Source: Albugo candida (Eukaryota; Oomycota; Peronosporomycetes; Albuginales; Albuginaceae). From it: DNA of 64,000 bases. A program made the position numbers and the translations under genes. Under the pieces are notes generated by a model. That model saw only the letters and a list, made by a program, of their open reading frames with translations. It did no database searches and was not told where the DNA came from. The stretch is from assembly GCA_905220665.1 (NCBI GenBank), contig CAJNAR010000031.1:98443-162442 (forward strand), in the 5' to 3' direction. Shown one piece after another: positions 1-10,944 of the stretch (its first letter is position 1; each line of letters opens with the position of its first letter).

Positions 1-242
1 TAGATGAAGTCGGGTGATCTTTTCCTTGAATGATCGGTGTAAGCCTGCAATGACACCGTTTCTGGGAGACGATATGCAATGGGATGATTTCACAGCTACC
101 CTTACATCTAAATCCACCGCAACTTAATTCCTTCGTAAATAAATGCTATATATACGATTAGGATCCTTTCGATGCTGAAAATAAGCTTTTTATTTTTGTA
201 ACGTGAGCATCGAGACTCTAGCTTCATTGTCATTTTACTTGA
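1..242. other. Leader region, no gene seen
   Basis: No open frame or repeat worth reporting. The stretch just before position 243 is AT-rich and probably carries the promoter and 5' UTR of the TMEM65-like gene. Confidence 0.5.
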
Positions 243-1016
243 ATGAGTCCATTACGACGAGGATTGAGAAGTCATTTAAACAAGCGATTTACTGATTTCT
301 TCCTTACAAAACCGCCCACAACAATTCCAATCATACGTCAGCCCTTTGCTGCCCGAAAATCCACGAGTTTTAGCGGAATGTATGTACTCCCACCTCGACC
401 GGCATTTCCATCGCTGCGTCCATCCATTAGTAAGGACATTGAGGCTATTTTTCGACAGGTTGATCGAAACAATGATGGAATGATTTCAAAAGAGGAATTT
501 CGTGCTTGTATCGTGTCACATTTTGGGCTGAATAGTTCAAAAGATGGAGAAACATCACATGAAAACGTAGTGACGCGGCCTACAAATCAGCAACTTCGAC
601 TTGTGATGTTAGGCTCTGCTATACCTTTTGTTGGATTTGGGCTGGTCGATAACATTATACTGCTTGCAGCTGGGGATATGATCGAAGATTACTTTCACGG
701 TGCGTATCACATTTCGATTCTGTGCGCAGCGGCACTCGGGAATACAGTATCCGATGTCATTGGACTGAGTTTGGGAGGCGTAATTGAGCAATTTGCTCGT
801 AAAATTGGTATACCCGATCCCAATTTGTCCAAGAAGCAGGCTAATATGGCCATTACCCACTGGTGCAACTTTTTTGCGTCCGCTATCGGTATCACTGTCG
901 GTTGTCTTCTTGGTATGGTTCCACTTTTATTCATGGATCGTGATGGTGAGAAGCTGAAAGTAAAGAAAGAAAGCGGGGCATCCGTATCGTCACTTCGAAT
1001 AGAACTCGCTTCATAA
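243..1016 (+). CDS. TMEM65-family membrane protein with N-terminal EF-hand
   Basis: A 257-residue protein. Residues 74-85 form a textbook EF-hand loop (DRNNDGMISKEE) with acidic or amide ligands at loop positions 1, 3, 5 and 12. Residues 118-230 match the TMEM65 family: a glycine-rich segment ending in GFGLVDN, then AAGDMIED, GNTVSDVIGLSLGG and a last membrane helix with CLLGMVPLLF. About three membrane helices are visible. The basic N-terminus (about 40 residues, rich in R, K and S) looks like a mitochondrial presequence. TMEM65 proteins are known from the mitochondrial inner membrane and are linked to sodium/calcium exchange; calcium sensing through the added EF-hand is inference. Start is the first ATG of the frame. 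Family call is firm; function is by analogy. Confidence 0.85.
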   Translation: MSPLRRGLRSHLNKRFTDFFLTKPPTTIPIIRQPFAARKSTSFSGMYVLPPRPAFPSLRPSISKDIEAIFRQVDRNNDGMISKEEFRACIVSHFGLNSSKDGETSHENVVTRPTNQQLRLVMLGSAIPFVGFGLVDNIILLAAGDMIEDYFHGAYHISILCAAALGNTVSDVIGLSLGGVIEQFARKIGIPDPNLSKKQANMAITHWCNFFASAIGITVGCLLGMVPLLFMDRDGEKLKVKKESGASVSSLRIELAS

Positions 1017-1552
1017 ATAGGAACTATTTGTTGACTTGTCATCTATTGGCAAAGTTTCAGACATAGTAATCGGATGTTTCGAAGTCGGCGATAACAATTG
1101 CTTCAAAATGTGGCGGACGTGGAGGCAGAGTGGAAACTCTGTAGATTGTGCAGAAAAATTGCCAAGATCTCTTAGCAGCCATTAAGGAGTCAATCGATGT
1201 TAGCCAATTGTTACACATTCCCGTCGTTGTCTCGATCTTCCACTTTGACATATTTCTTGCTGACGTTGAAGGCATTGTAAGACATACAATACATCTAATA
1301 AGAAGCTAAAGCCAAAAGCGGGACAGAAGCAGTCAAACGAGGCTTTGTGAAAGGCAAACAGAGCTCGGATTCAAATTATATTTATAAAGGCGACGATGAC
1401 TATCGGTAATAGCATCTTCCATAATGTATGACTCTGAACAAGTCAAAGCATATCAGAAAACATCGGTCGCTCTTCTTTCTCAACATTGGAGAGCGATTTG
1501 CTATACAGTAGTCGATCCGGTGCTTTGAAGACGAAGATTTGCAGACTTGAAT
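1017..1552. other. Intergenic region, no supported gene
   Basis: Convergent spacer between the TMEM65-like gene and the cystinosin gene. A 72-codon minus-strand frame at 1057-1275 has protein-like composition but matches nothing I recognise. It could be an exon remnant and is not called. Confidence 0.4.
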
Positions 1553-2659
1553 TTACTTGCGATTTTCAAGGTCATACAGAAACGGGCGTTTCTCCATTTT
1601 GTCGGTCGTTTGCTGTCGCTCAGCATATAACACATAATGTTGCACGATAAATACGGTGTCGACCAGAATACTTACAAAACCCAGTCCAAACTTGACAGGA
1701 TTCCCAGTCAACGCTCCCCAGTCATTTGTCGACCAGCTATCCAGTGCCTGTTGTCCAAAAGATAAGAATCCACCGGCAATATCCAAAAGGACATTCCAAA
1801 TAGTCCATCCCACAGTTGACTGGCGACTCTGATTCAGTAGAATTTGCGGAATGTTTTTGGTCAATGTTGTGCATAGTTTGACATAACTCAAGAGATATAA
1901 TAAATTGATAACTTTGAAAAAAGAGCAGTGTTCATTGCCACTGATCCAGATCGTCATACCAAATATCACACTGGTAAGAATCGTTCCGCTCGTCCAGGTG
2001 AGAGTCGCTTTGCTTACGCGTTGATTACCCCGTGGGTAAATCATACATTGATACAATGAGACTGCTATGAGCAATGTAGCATGCAACGAAAAGAATACGT
2101 CGTTCAACTCAACGGCATTACGATTCCCATGATGCTGTTCCATGTATTGCTTCTGCACAGTGCTGCTGTAGTAAAATGCGCAATTAAATGCCGCGTAGCA
2201 CGAAAACCCAAGCAGATTGAGAACTGTGTAATCCAGCGAAAGCCCAACAACTGTTTTACGCTGATAATTCAGTATAATTTGGGGATAAAAGCTGATACTC
2301 CAGCACATAAAGTAAATCCATCCGATGATCGACGAAATCCGATTGTAAGGCTTCGGAATATTCTGATTTGCATCCAAAAGAAGCCCAAGAACTACTCCCG
2401 TAAGCAGAATAAGCGCAGATACCGATAGAACACGAACTCTCTCCGACGGATATCCATTCACAGATTCTATATCGTAAAAATTCATTGTGACTGTGCGGAC
2501 AGGAACACTATTTTTTGACGCATTTTCGGTAAATCCAATCACCAGCAAAAGATGGCATGAGTCAACGCTGTTTCTGTCTTGATTGGTTTTGCTATGGCCA
2601 ATCCTGTAGCAGTTTTGTGTCGACATGTCATATTGTCGCATATTTGTCAACAGAGACAT
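1553..2659 (-). CDS. Cystinosin, lysosomal cystine/H+ symporter (PQ-loop family)
   Basis: A 368-residue, seven-helix protein of the PQ-loop family. It exports cystine from lysosomes or vacuoles in symport with protons. The first PQ-loop (PQ at 126-127, SFYPQIILNYQRKTVVGLS) and the second (PQ at 271-272, KNIPQILLNQSRQSTVGWT) are both intact. The conserved acidic residue follows the first loop (SLDYTVLNLLGF, D143). The last helix, KFGLGFVSILVDTVFIVQHY, closely resembles cystinosins. The C-terminus lacks a clear GYxxZ lysosomal sorting signal, so targeting may use another signal. Residues 1-58 are not family-like; M59 is an alternative start. No intron is needed. Confidence 0.9.
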   Translation of the reverse strand: MSLLTNMRQYDMSTQNCYRIGHSKTNQDRNSVDSCHLLLVIGFTENASKNSVPVRTVTMNFYDIESVNGYPSERVRVLSVSALILLTGVVLGLLLDANQNIPKPYNRISSIIGWIYFMCWSISFYPQIILNYQRKTVVGLSLDYTVLNLLGFSCYAAFNCAFYYSSTVQKQYMEQHHGNRNAVELNDVFFSLHATLLIAVSLYQCMIYPRGNQRVSKATLTWTSGTILTSVIFGMTIWISGNEHCSFFKVINLLYLLSYVKLCTTLTKNIPQILLNQSRQSTVGWTIWNVLLDIAGGFLSFGQQALDSWSTNDWGALTGNPVKFGLGFVSILVDTVFIVQHYVLYAERQQTTDKMEKRPFLYDLENRK

Positions 2660-2913
2660 TCGTTTGCATTCTATTTACTCATTGATTGCGTCTATTATCG
2701 TATGAAGAAACACTATGGTACTGCCTAACAACTTGAAGCTGTACATTTTGTATTGGATAAGACCAAATCGATCTGCAATGCGAGCTGTTTTGATGATGCT
2801 AACTACCTTTGTCGTATACTACAGAACGTCGTTGTGCACCCCCATGAGCCTTTATGTCACCTCAGATACTATCGTAATCGAGCATACCACTTGGGAATTG
2901 TGTGCTCGTTTAT

Positions 2914-3207
2914 TCATGGAAATGGAATAAGGGTGCGTTTGAGAGCTTTGTGTAAAGCATAGACTGTAATCATCACCGCCAGCTGCGCCTTTGTCGATGT
3001 ATAAGCTCCTGATTTTAAATGTACAAAGAAATATGCGGCTATAACAATGCTCAATTCCATGACGATGCAGTATATACTGTTCGCATCGTGGCTGCCCGAC
3101 ATAGCCCTCCCACCAAATAAGTATAAAAGAATAGATTCCATGGGGTTCAATGCAAATCTTTTTTTCGATGCAAGGTCTTCTGTATAGTGACTGCGTTCTT
3201 GTTTCAT
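2914..3207 (-). CDS. Small two-helix membrane protein, possibly EMC4-like
   Basis: A 97-residue protein starting at the ATG at 3207. It has a basic N-terminus, a hydrophobic segment near residues 43-63 and a second near 74-88. I do not recognise it with certainty. The spacing A-L-x-P-x-x-S-I-x4-F-x4-M-S-G around residues 19-38 and the end K-x7-L-I-P recall ER membrane protein complex subunit 4. In EMC4 this P/F/MSG block starts the first helix and a MGLIP motif follows the last one. It is much shorter than known EMC4 (about 180 residues), so the link is tentative. It could also be an unrelated small membrane protein. Confidence 0.4.
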   Translation of the reverse strand: MKQERSHYTEDLASKKRFALNPMESILLYLFGGRAMSGSHDANSIYCIVMELSIVIAAYFFVHLKSGAYTSTKAQLAVMITVYALHKALKRTLIPFP

Positions 3208-3398
3208 CAATTACTCATCTCTTAATCCCTGACTGCTTTCAGTAAAGAAATATCGACAGCGTCTAACATTTTATCAGAAACGCACGGCGATGGTATTCTG
3301 CCTTGGGGTAGATGCTGATTAGTTATATATAAAGCTCAATGATCGCACACACCGTTTGAGAGTCTTGATTCAATTCTAGGCCATCAAGTGCAAGATAA

Positions 3399-5704
3399 AT
3401 GAGTTCTGCTCATAGCGGATCAGAATCTATGAACGCTACACGGAACCAGCAGTGCTTTCAGCTCGATGGCGGAGTAATAAATTCATTCGAATTAGAGGAC
3501 AACGTATGGAAGCATCTTGTTGCGGGAATGAAACAAACTCTACTGCTGCACCCCATGGACCCATTTTTATACCTTTCTGACTACATGCGCACCGCAGTAA
3601 GCCTTACACCAAGTTTATCGTATCATGTGTATGCTCACTATGACTATAGCTGAATATGAAACATCGAATTACGGCAGCAATGAGTACAAAAGGTTATCTT
3701 TGTATGCATCATAATCAACGAACCATTCATTATCTCGTGTCTGACTTGGAGAAACTGCGCTCAGATTTCCGAAACGCGGCAAAAAAGCTTGAGAATTTGG
3801 AACTTGTTTTACGCATGAGATCTCACATGCCGTCAGTGAACGAGTGTATCACGGAGTTCGTCACCTTAGTCGATAAACCTTTATCTATCAATGGTTCAGT
3901 CGCGCAACAAATAGGCTCGAGTCTAAACAATGAAGCACAGCCTACAGCTCAAGCACACGATTATCGCTTCGATCAAATCAGTAGCGACTCGGAAGAGTAT
4001 AAAAGGCTGATTTTGTACGGAATCACGGATTGTATAATCAGAGTAGAGTCAATTCAGTCACAAGATTCAAAAGAAATTCTCATCAAATACATTTACGAGC
4101 TTTCACAAGCATTTCAGCAGGAGACAGCTGTCATGCCCCTACTTGGACAGGATTGTGATAGAATGAACAACAAAATCGAAGAGCTTCGAATCGAGTGCTC
4201 TAAATATCGAGCACTGCTGGAACAATGCAACACTGATTACAATGCCGCAGTTCAAGCAAAACTTCGTCGTGATTTCTATCACGTCAGGCTTCAAGCGACT
4301 CAGGCAAGTATACTGCCGCACGAAGAGACAAAAAATCGTCATGTGCTCATAAATAATATCAAACACTGGATTCCCATTTCTGCAATTTTGTGGCCTGCGC
4401 TCAATGATTTGGAGAAAGTCGCTTTGCAAAGAGCTGAACACTTACTAATGGAGGAAGAGGAAGAGCGATGCAAATCTTTACTGAAACTAAACAAGCTGAA
4501 CAATGAAATCGTAAGGTTACAAGCTCTGTTTCGAGGGTTTGCCACGCGAAAGTATAGGCAGCGTTTGCTTGTACGCTACAATGAGGCTGTCACTCGGCTT
4601 CAGCGTTTCTGGAAAAAAGCTGTACGAAATGGCGATACACTACCAATTTGGTGCGTTCTTGGCAGAGAAGTATTGGTAGATGCCAACTTGGCAAGAAATC
4701 TGGCCATTACCTTCACATTTTTCCCAAAAAAGGATTTTCCGACGGGGAATTGGAAGCGTGTCGAGGGTAAGACACTGGACGAAATGATGGATCTATGTCG
4801 CAGGGATGAGTACAGTGCAGGGTTTGCAACGAATGGAACCTTCAAACGATTCATTCCTCGTAAATTGACTCAGCTCAAGATCATGGACGATTCCTACGCC
4901 CTTGCATGCAAACCGGGCGAAACAGCGGGACTTTGCGGTTTATACGTCAAAACTTGGCCGACGAGGAAGACTGAATTCATACGAGTGATCCAGTCCGGGA
5001 TTATCGTCAGTGTACCAAGCAATCGTCATGGACTTGTGACAATCATAATCGATGGGGTCGGTACTGAGGGTCATGTGCCTATCTCCGCACTGAAAGATCG
5101 ATGGAAGTATGTTTGGATACGGGAGAGGAAAGATACTGAAAAGGCGAGGAAATTCGGAAGACGAGTCGCTGTTGGACAGATATTTTCACATCGAGGTATC
5201 AGAGACTATCCCCCCGAGGATCTGCTGATTGACCGCAAAGACGTGGATATTGTGAGGCCTGCAAATTTATTGAAGTCAGCATTGAGAGATGATCAGCACC
5301 CTTATCAAGCAGCCATAATGTCGGACGAACACTCCACATTATCCCTGGTGTATGAGGACCAGCTCACACACCTTCTGATGCGCGAAGTACCATCACGACG
5401 CACGCATTATCACGCAAAAGAGCGTGAGCAGGTGATTAAGGCACGGATGAAAGCATATCAGAAAGCATGGGGTGCTTTTTGCGCTCAGCAAGAACTCAAT
5501 TCGGTCATAATGATCCAATGTGCTTGGAGAAGAAACCAAGCAAGAATGGAGGTTCGGCGCGTCCTCCAATTACGCATGCAGGAAAAGCAGCATGAAGATA
5601 CAATAGAGCATCGGCTTGAAAAACCAAAAAAACACCCGATTGTCCTCACTGGCTTTTTTCGCTCAAAGCGAAGAGGTCGTGTGCCAAAATCGAGAAGTAG
5701 CTAA
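3399..5704 (+). CDS. Dpy-30/RIIa-motif protein with two IQ motifs, probably axonemal or cytoskeletal
   Basis: Two exons: 3399-3596 and 3650-5704, joined across a 53-nt intron (GTAAGC..TATAG) in phase 0, giving 750 residues. Exon 1 ends with a Dpy-30/RIIa-like dimerisation helix pair (LVAGMKQTLLLHPMDPFLYL, then SDYMRTA). The long second part is helical and charged, with an IQ motif near residue 353 (RLQALFRGFATRKYRQR) and another near 684 (IQCAWRRNQARMEVRR). Between them lies a globular domain I do not recognise. Dpy-30 helices dock on AKAP-type helices in radial spokes and other complexes, and IQ motifs bind calmodulin, of which this window encodes five copies. A flagellar role is inference. 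Without the intron the frame stops at 3653, directly after the Dpy-30 helix. Confidence 0.75.
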
Positions 5705-5800
5705 AATACGCTCTTCGTCCCACTTGATTGGATGGATGTAAGACCCAAGTCGCCCGTACACAAGTTTCAACATCTCATTCTATTGAAAAGAATGTATACA

Positions 5801-7396
5801 CTAAAACCCAAAAGGCCTCTGCGTATTCTGAGTTCCACAGTTTTCCTGACCTAAATTAACGAACGCTTTATCCAGTCCATTTGTTGGCATCGTTGCATTT
5901 GAGCTGCCTAGCGAAGCCTGCTGATACAAAGAACCGTTTGTATTCACTGTATTCACTGCTGCAGTTGGACCAAAATTTCCAACCATTGGCATACCCGCAT
6001 TCGGTACTCCATGCATTCCGGCGTACATCGGCATTGCTCTTGGAGGTTGACACATCATTGGATTCATCATCCCTTCGCATAGAACATTTAATACCTGTTT
6101 AGAGAGCGATGAGCAAAACAGTATATATGCTATCTTACCAGGATGAACGCCGCTGTTCGCAAACATCTGACCCATTGGATGCGCAACCGATTGCCCAACT
6201 GGATGCCCCATCATTCCCATTCCTTGGTTCGGATACATAGCGATGCCCATACTGTTATTCATCATCGGATTGGGGATGGGATTTTGCATCATTGGATTGA
6301 TCCCTTGTGTGGCAGGTGTCATCATCGGACCTGGCATACAAGCTCCAGGCATATTCACCATGCCGAATGGATTATTAGAGGTGGTTGACGCACTAGGATT
6401 AGGTCCAAAGTTGGCCATGATAGAAGCCATTTTATTTTGATGTTGATTTGAGGGTGGAGCCACTGAAGAAGGATTCGGGAAATTGTCCATTTGACCAGAG
6501 GATCTATCAAAAGATGCCCAGTCGTCTTGTCCTTGCCCCCCTTGACTTTGTATTGGCTGTGATGGGGCAGAAGCTCCTGGAGCTGGGATCCGTGGTGCCG
6601 TGACCGGGACTGGAGCAGGTAGCGAAGTACTGGGAGCAGGAAACTCATCAAACGATAGAATATCATGTGTTACGGGAGCCTTTGGTCGTTGTGCACTTGG
6701 CTGCGTTGCCTTGAAAGCCTCTCCATTTTGCTGGGTTCTGTGATGGGATGAAGTCCGAGAAGCCGCAGTCATAGGAGTTTTATTCTCATTTGAATCTCGC
6801 CTCTCATTTCCAGCAGATTCCTCTTGTTTTGCTTTCCCTTGTTTCGAAGCACGATGCCCTTCCTCGCGATTCGAGCCGTCTCCTTCCCGAGCCACGAAAC
6901 GACGACGTTCATATTTGTCTCGAATCCACATTTCTTTATCTCGTACATTCGAGTGTTCTGTTGGTGGGCGGAGATCTCGCGGAACATTAGCTTCATAATA
7001 CTCTTTTGCGCGCGCATTTCCCCATTTTTGCATTTGCTATCAAAGGAAACTTCAACTAGAGTCTTCAATTAAGGAAAAACACTGTACACACTACCTTCAC
7101 TTGGTCGGATGTCCATGAGTCCAGATTCACACTGCGAACAAAGGTCAGATGGACGCCCAGACTGCGGTGAATTCCAGAGCACGCGATGCAAATGAAAACG
7201 CCAAGATTGATTGAAGCCCATCGCGGCCCTAAATGCAGCATCGCAGATCGAAGAACGTACCAATGAGCCTTTACTCACCTCGAGCGCCGCAATCTGCACA
7301 AAATTTGTTGTCCTCGCGTTTGATCAATTCGTCGAGAATTTTCTTCAGCTTTGTCTGATCTTCTGGCCCTTTCGCTGGAGCTCCATATCGGCTCAT
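5801..7396 (-). CDS. ArfGAP of SMAP type
   Basis: Four exons: 7396-7279, 7228-7095, 7036-6139 and 6072-5801, giving 473 residues. The introns are 50, 58 and 66 nt. The N-terminus is an ArfGAP zinc finger: CADC at 33-36, CIAC at 53-56 with 16 residues between the pairs, and the catalytic arginine in GIHRSLGVH (R61). It activates GTP hydrolysis by Arf GTPases in vesicle traffic. The tail carries [15 protein letters not shown], typical of SMAP proteins, then a charged linker, a DDWASFD-type adaptor segment, and a long M/N/P/G-rich low-complexity region that may contact coat proteins. The last intron has a multiple of three bases and no stop, so it could be retained as 22 extra residues that look foreign to the M/N/P-rich tail. 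Confidence 0.88.
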
Positions 7397-7552
7397 TGTG
7401 TGGGAATTATATAGAGATAGGGCGCTTACGGCGACGAAAGAGAAACAGTCACAGAATGAGCTGCAAATGTCTTTTTTGGCTCTTGTTCAAAAAGCCGTTT
7501 AATAACAGAAAATAACGGCATCTATGTACCGTATTTGCGCAATTACAGCGCT

Positions 7553-10500
7553 CTACATTTTATATAGAGCGCGTTGCAGCTCAAGATCCCGCACACTTAT
7601 CGAATAAGGCGGCCCGCGCACTTGATGAATCATCTGCTCTATAGATGCAGGCGTGGATTCCATACCGACATTCTCTCCACAAATCTGCAATATTGCGTTT
7701 CCTACTCGTAGCACCTTGGTTCGTTCCGCTGGTCCCTGGCTTGATGTGTATCTAAGAATGTATGCTGCTTGGTCACGCAAATTACCAAATAAAATACCCA
7801 GTGGAGGCGCTGAAAACGTCACTTTCTTCTGGATCTCATAAAATCGCTCACCAGCGCCCTCATCGCCCTTAATCTTCTCAGAATTTAAAATGCTTTTCTT
7901 CATGAAATCTTCTTTCGATACAAAGATCGCATGCATCGGTTGCTTGCTGGTCACAATCTCACGTAAAGACGACAGAATGGATGCAAAGCTCTCTTGGAAA
8001 GGTGCAGTGAGAGGCGTACCGTTAACAGACAGCAATACATCTCCAAGATCCAGTAAACGACATTTCTGAGCTTGAGATGGCGCTCGCTGGAAGCCAGCGA
8101 TAGTGACATAATTCTGGAATAAATTGCTCCTATTCCGCATATCAGCTTTTGGTACATTCAAACTCAATCCTTCCTCATCAGCGCTCAGCTCAGCTGATTT
8201 CACAAAATTCAAACTTTCGGTGCTTTTTTCCAAAGTTGAAGCCTCACTCTCATCTTCGTCATCGTCGTCTTCATCATCCTCTTCCTCAACTTCAAGCTCT
8301 ATCATTGGCGGCCAATCACGTAGGGTGACGACAGTATCCGGTGTTGATGCAAATCGGAGTGTTGCTGGACGACTTGTTGCTGCTCGCAAGATCTCCAGGA
8401 GCTCTGGGAGTTTATGAAAACGCAAGTCAATTTCGTTGACTTTGATTAAGATCATGCCAGGCTTGATTCGACCGCTTTTTTCCGCTTGGGTTTTCGATGG
8501 ACCGTCCGCAAAACCAACAACAATAGCTCCATATCTTGCAAGTGGCCGTTCCCGTAAGAGAATTCCAAATGGACCCTCTTCAGAAAGCACCACTTCGACA
8601 ATCTTTGGCTGAGCCAGGGCAAGCCGCTGCTCGTGGAGTTTTTGGCGTGCCTGTAACGCTTTGGTGATATCTTCGGGCTCCTTTGAGAATCGTATCGTGA
8701 GTTCTTCAGTAAGGTTTTGAAGCACTGCACTTAGCTCTGGAACGCTCAATTTTGCACAAGAAAGCCCATTGATGGCGATCAGACGAGATCCAATGCCAAT
8801 CTGCTTCGTAGCAGCAGTGGAGGTCTTGGAACTGGGAGCTGTAAACATGGATTCTGGTGTGGCTTCCAAGTCTGAGCCAGCGGCACGGTATCCACTGACG
8901 TGCATGTGACGATGAAGCACACCTTTATTAAATGTGTAGGGTATTTCTCGCACACTTTTGAACTGCAGCTCGACATCATCAGGTTGGATTTCCACAGGTT
9001 TCGCGCCACGCCAAGGGCTAGCAATTGGTAGATCCTCAACCCGCATCTCCAGTACTTGGAAAATTAAAGGCCAATACATTTCCATTTGCTGATTCAGAGT
9101 CTCCAAAAAGTTGACGAGATGCATCAGAATCTTGGACTCGATCGTTTTTGCCACATACTCGCGAATCAAAGTCGCAAACATCGATGTGAGCAAGTTGTAA
9201 AGCGCACTGAACCACGACTTTTGCACAGTCAGCTTCAGCTCATCTCGAATCTCAATGTCGATAGAGTGAAGCACAAGAATGGGTCGAAATTCCTGGGTTT
9301 CTCGATTTACAATTTGTCGCTCAGCTTTCAACCCCAAGGATATAAGCCCTCCACTTAGGTAGGCATCCGCCAGCCCGCTTCCATTCAAATATGGAAAGTA
9401 TTTCTGTGCAAATGTCCACTCAAGATTGTGCATTCGTCCTTTCAGACGGTGAGCTCTCACAGTGATTATCTCATCGTCGGTAAAATTCCCCAATCGCACC
9501 TTTACATATTCTTTGCGTATGCGGAAACTGGAGATATCCAAGTGAGCAAGGGAGTATTCGATTCGTTCATAGACACCATGCAGTGTGTCCATTTTGATGG
9601 ATGGAAGCACCGATATCAAAAAGTCCAAACAGTGATCTTTGACTTTGTCGATGATCTTCTGGCGTTTCGCCCGATCCGAAACTAGTATTGAGCCCCAAGC
9701 TCCGAGCTTTTCATAGGTGACCGTACTGACAAACCCATCGAGTTGAGTGCGAAAAAGTTCTGGGTTATCGATGGCTTGGATCACTTTTCGAAAATTGTTT
9801 AAGAAGATCTTGCCATTTGATGTGAATTGCCAAGCTTGGATGTATTGCTGCAATCGATCGACCCAGCGAGAAACTCGTTTCGAGATACATGGACATCTAG
9901 CTTCGAGACGCTTTGCAATCGTTTCGGGCGTCAGCATCCAGAATGACCTCACTTGAAGCAGCACACAAATCTGACGATCTATGAATCGGAGGTATTGATA
10001 GACTTTTTCATGCAGCTCCATGGTGTAATTTGCAAAAGCGACTTGAAGAATGCGTTCAGTGGGAGTCTGTAGCAGCCAAAGCCACTTATCCGATGTACAT
10101 GCGTATCGTTCCTCAATGACTGACAGTAAGTCAGACAGAATCAACCGTTCACAAGGAAACGCTTCAGGTGGGACCATCGCAACATGGGCAGCTCTCACTT
10201 CTTCCCTCTCCACTTCATCCTCTGTAAGTGCTAACCATTGCTTCTTCATACTAACTCGAAATCGGGCATTTAATTTTTTGATCTCATGGCTTTTTCGAAA
10301 ATGACCTAAAATTCCAATTGCTTGTGCGATGAATTCTTGCAGCGTTTTCTCTCCATGAAATATGTTCTCCTCCAACTGAGTCGTTTTGGTCGCCACAAGT
10401 GCTCGTAATGTCGTCCACTCGATATACAGAGCCGGTCGCACACGTGTCACCCAGCAGTCCACAACACTCGAATCCAACCAGCTCGATAGCAGTAAATCTC

Positions 10501-10944
10501 GATATTCATTTCCGTATCTCAATTGCGTGCTCAGCAATGCGACGAGATCTGCATTTGTGGTACAAATCAATTTCAATTTGGAATAGAGATTTCGACCTTT
10601 ACGGCTCAATTGCTCGGCATCTTCCCAAAGTAGCCGACCTTCAAAAGCCTCAAATACTTGCATAGAAGTCGGGATGGATGGCACTTTGGAGACCCATTTT
10701 CGATCCAACGGAATCACCGCAGTCGACTGAGTGCAGCAAACCGTAAAATTTCAGCATTCTTCTATCTCAAAGTGATACGTACTGGAATGAAACCTCTCAC
10801 GCCACCAAGGAAGAGAACTTCGTAAATATCGGTCAAAGCGCTACACAGCCGGAACGAGTCGAATATCGGCCGGAAATGAAGTACGAGAATCCTTACTGGA
10901 ATTGACTGATGACTCCTTGCCCGATAGGATGAACGTAGACCAGA
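7553..10944 (-). CDS. Large multi-PDZ protein with helical TULIP/HAM1-like N-terminal half (5' end incomplete)
   Basis: The main exon is 10726-7553. It has no usable in-frame ATG at its start (the first open codon run begins in intron). A 56-nt intron (10782-10727, GTACGT..CTCAG) joins it in phase 0 to an upstream exon ending at 10783. That exon encodes a coherent stretch (RPIFDSFRLCSALTDIYEV) and stays open to 10944; its true 5' boundary and the start codon were not found. The N-terminal 570 residues are mostly helical and recall fungal HAM1-type lipid-binding proteins (tentative). The C-terminal half carries about four PDZ-like modules near residues 642, 714, 894 and 970 (for example GSRLIAINGL, GDVLLSVNG), and an acidic EEEDDEDDDDED run lies between the second and third. 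A membrane-contact or scaffold role is inference. Confidence 0.7.

Noticed and set aside
10717..10717. Start of the PDZ protein at this position
   Set aside because: The codon is GTG, which is not a credible start in a nuclear eukaryotic gene; splicing to an upstream exon explains the open frame better.
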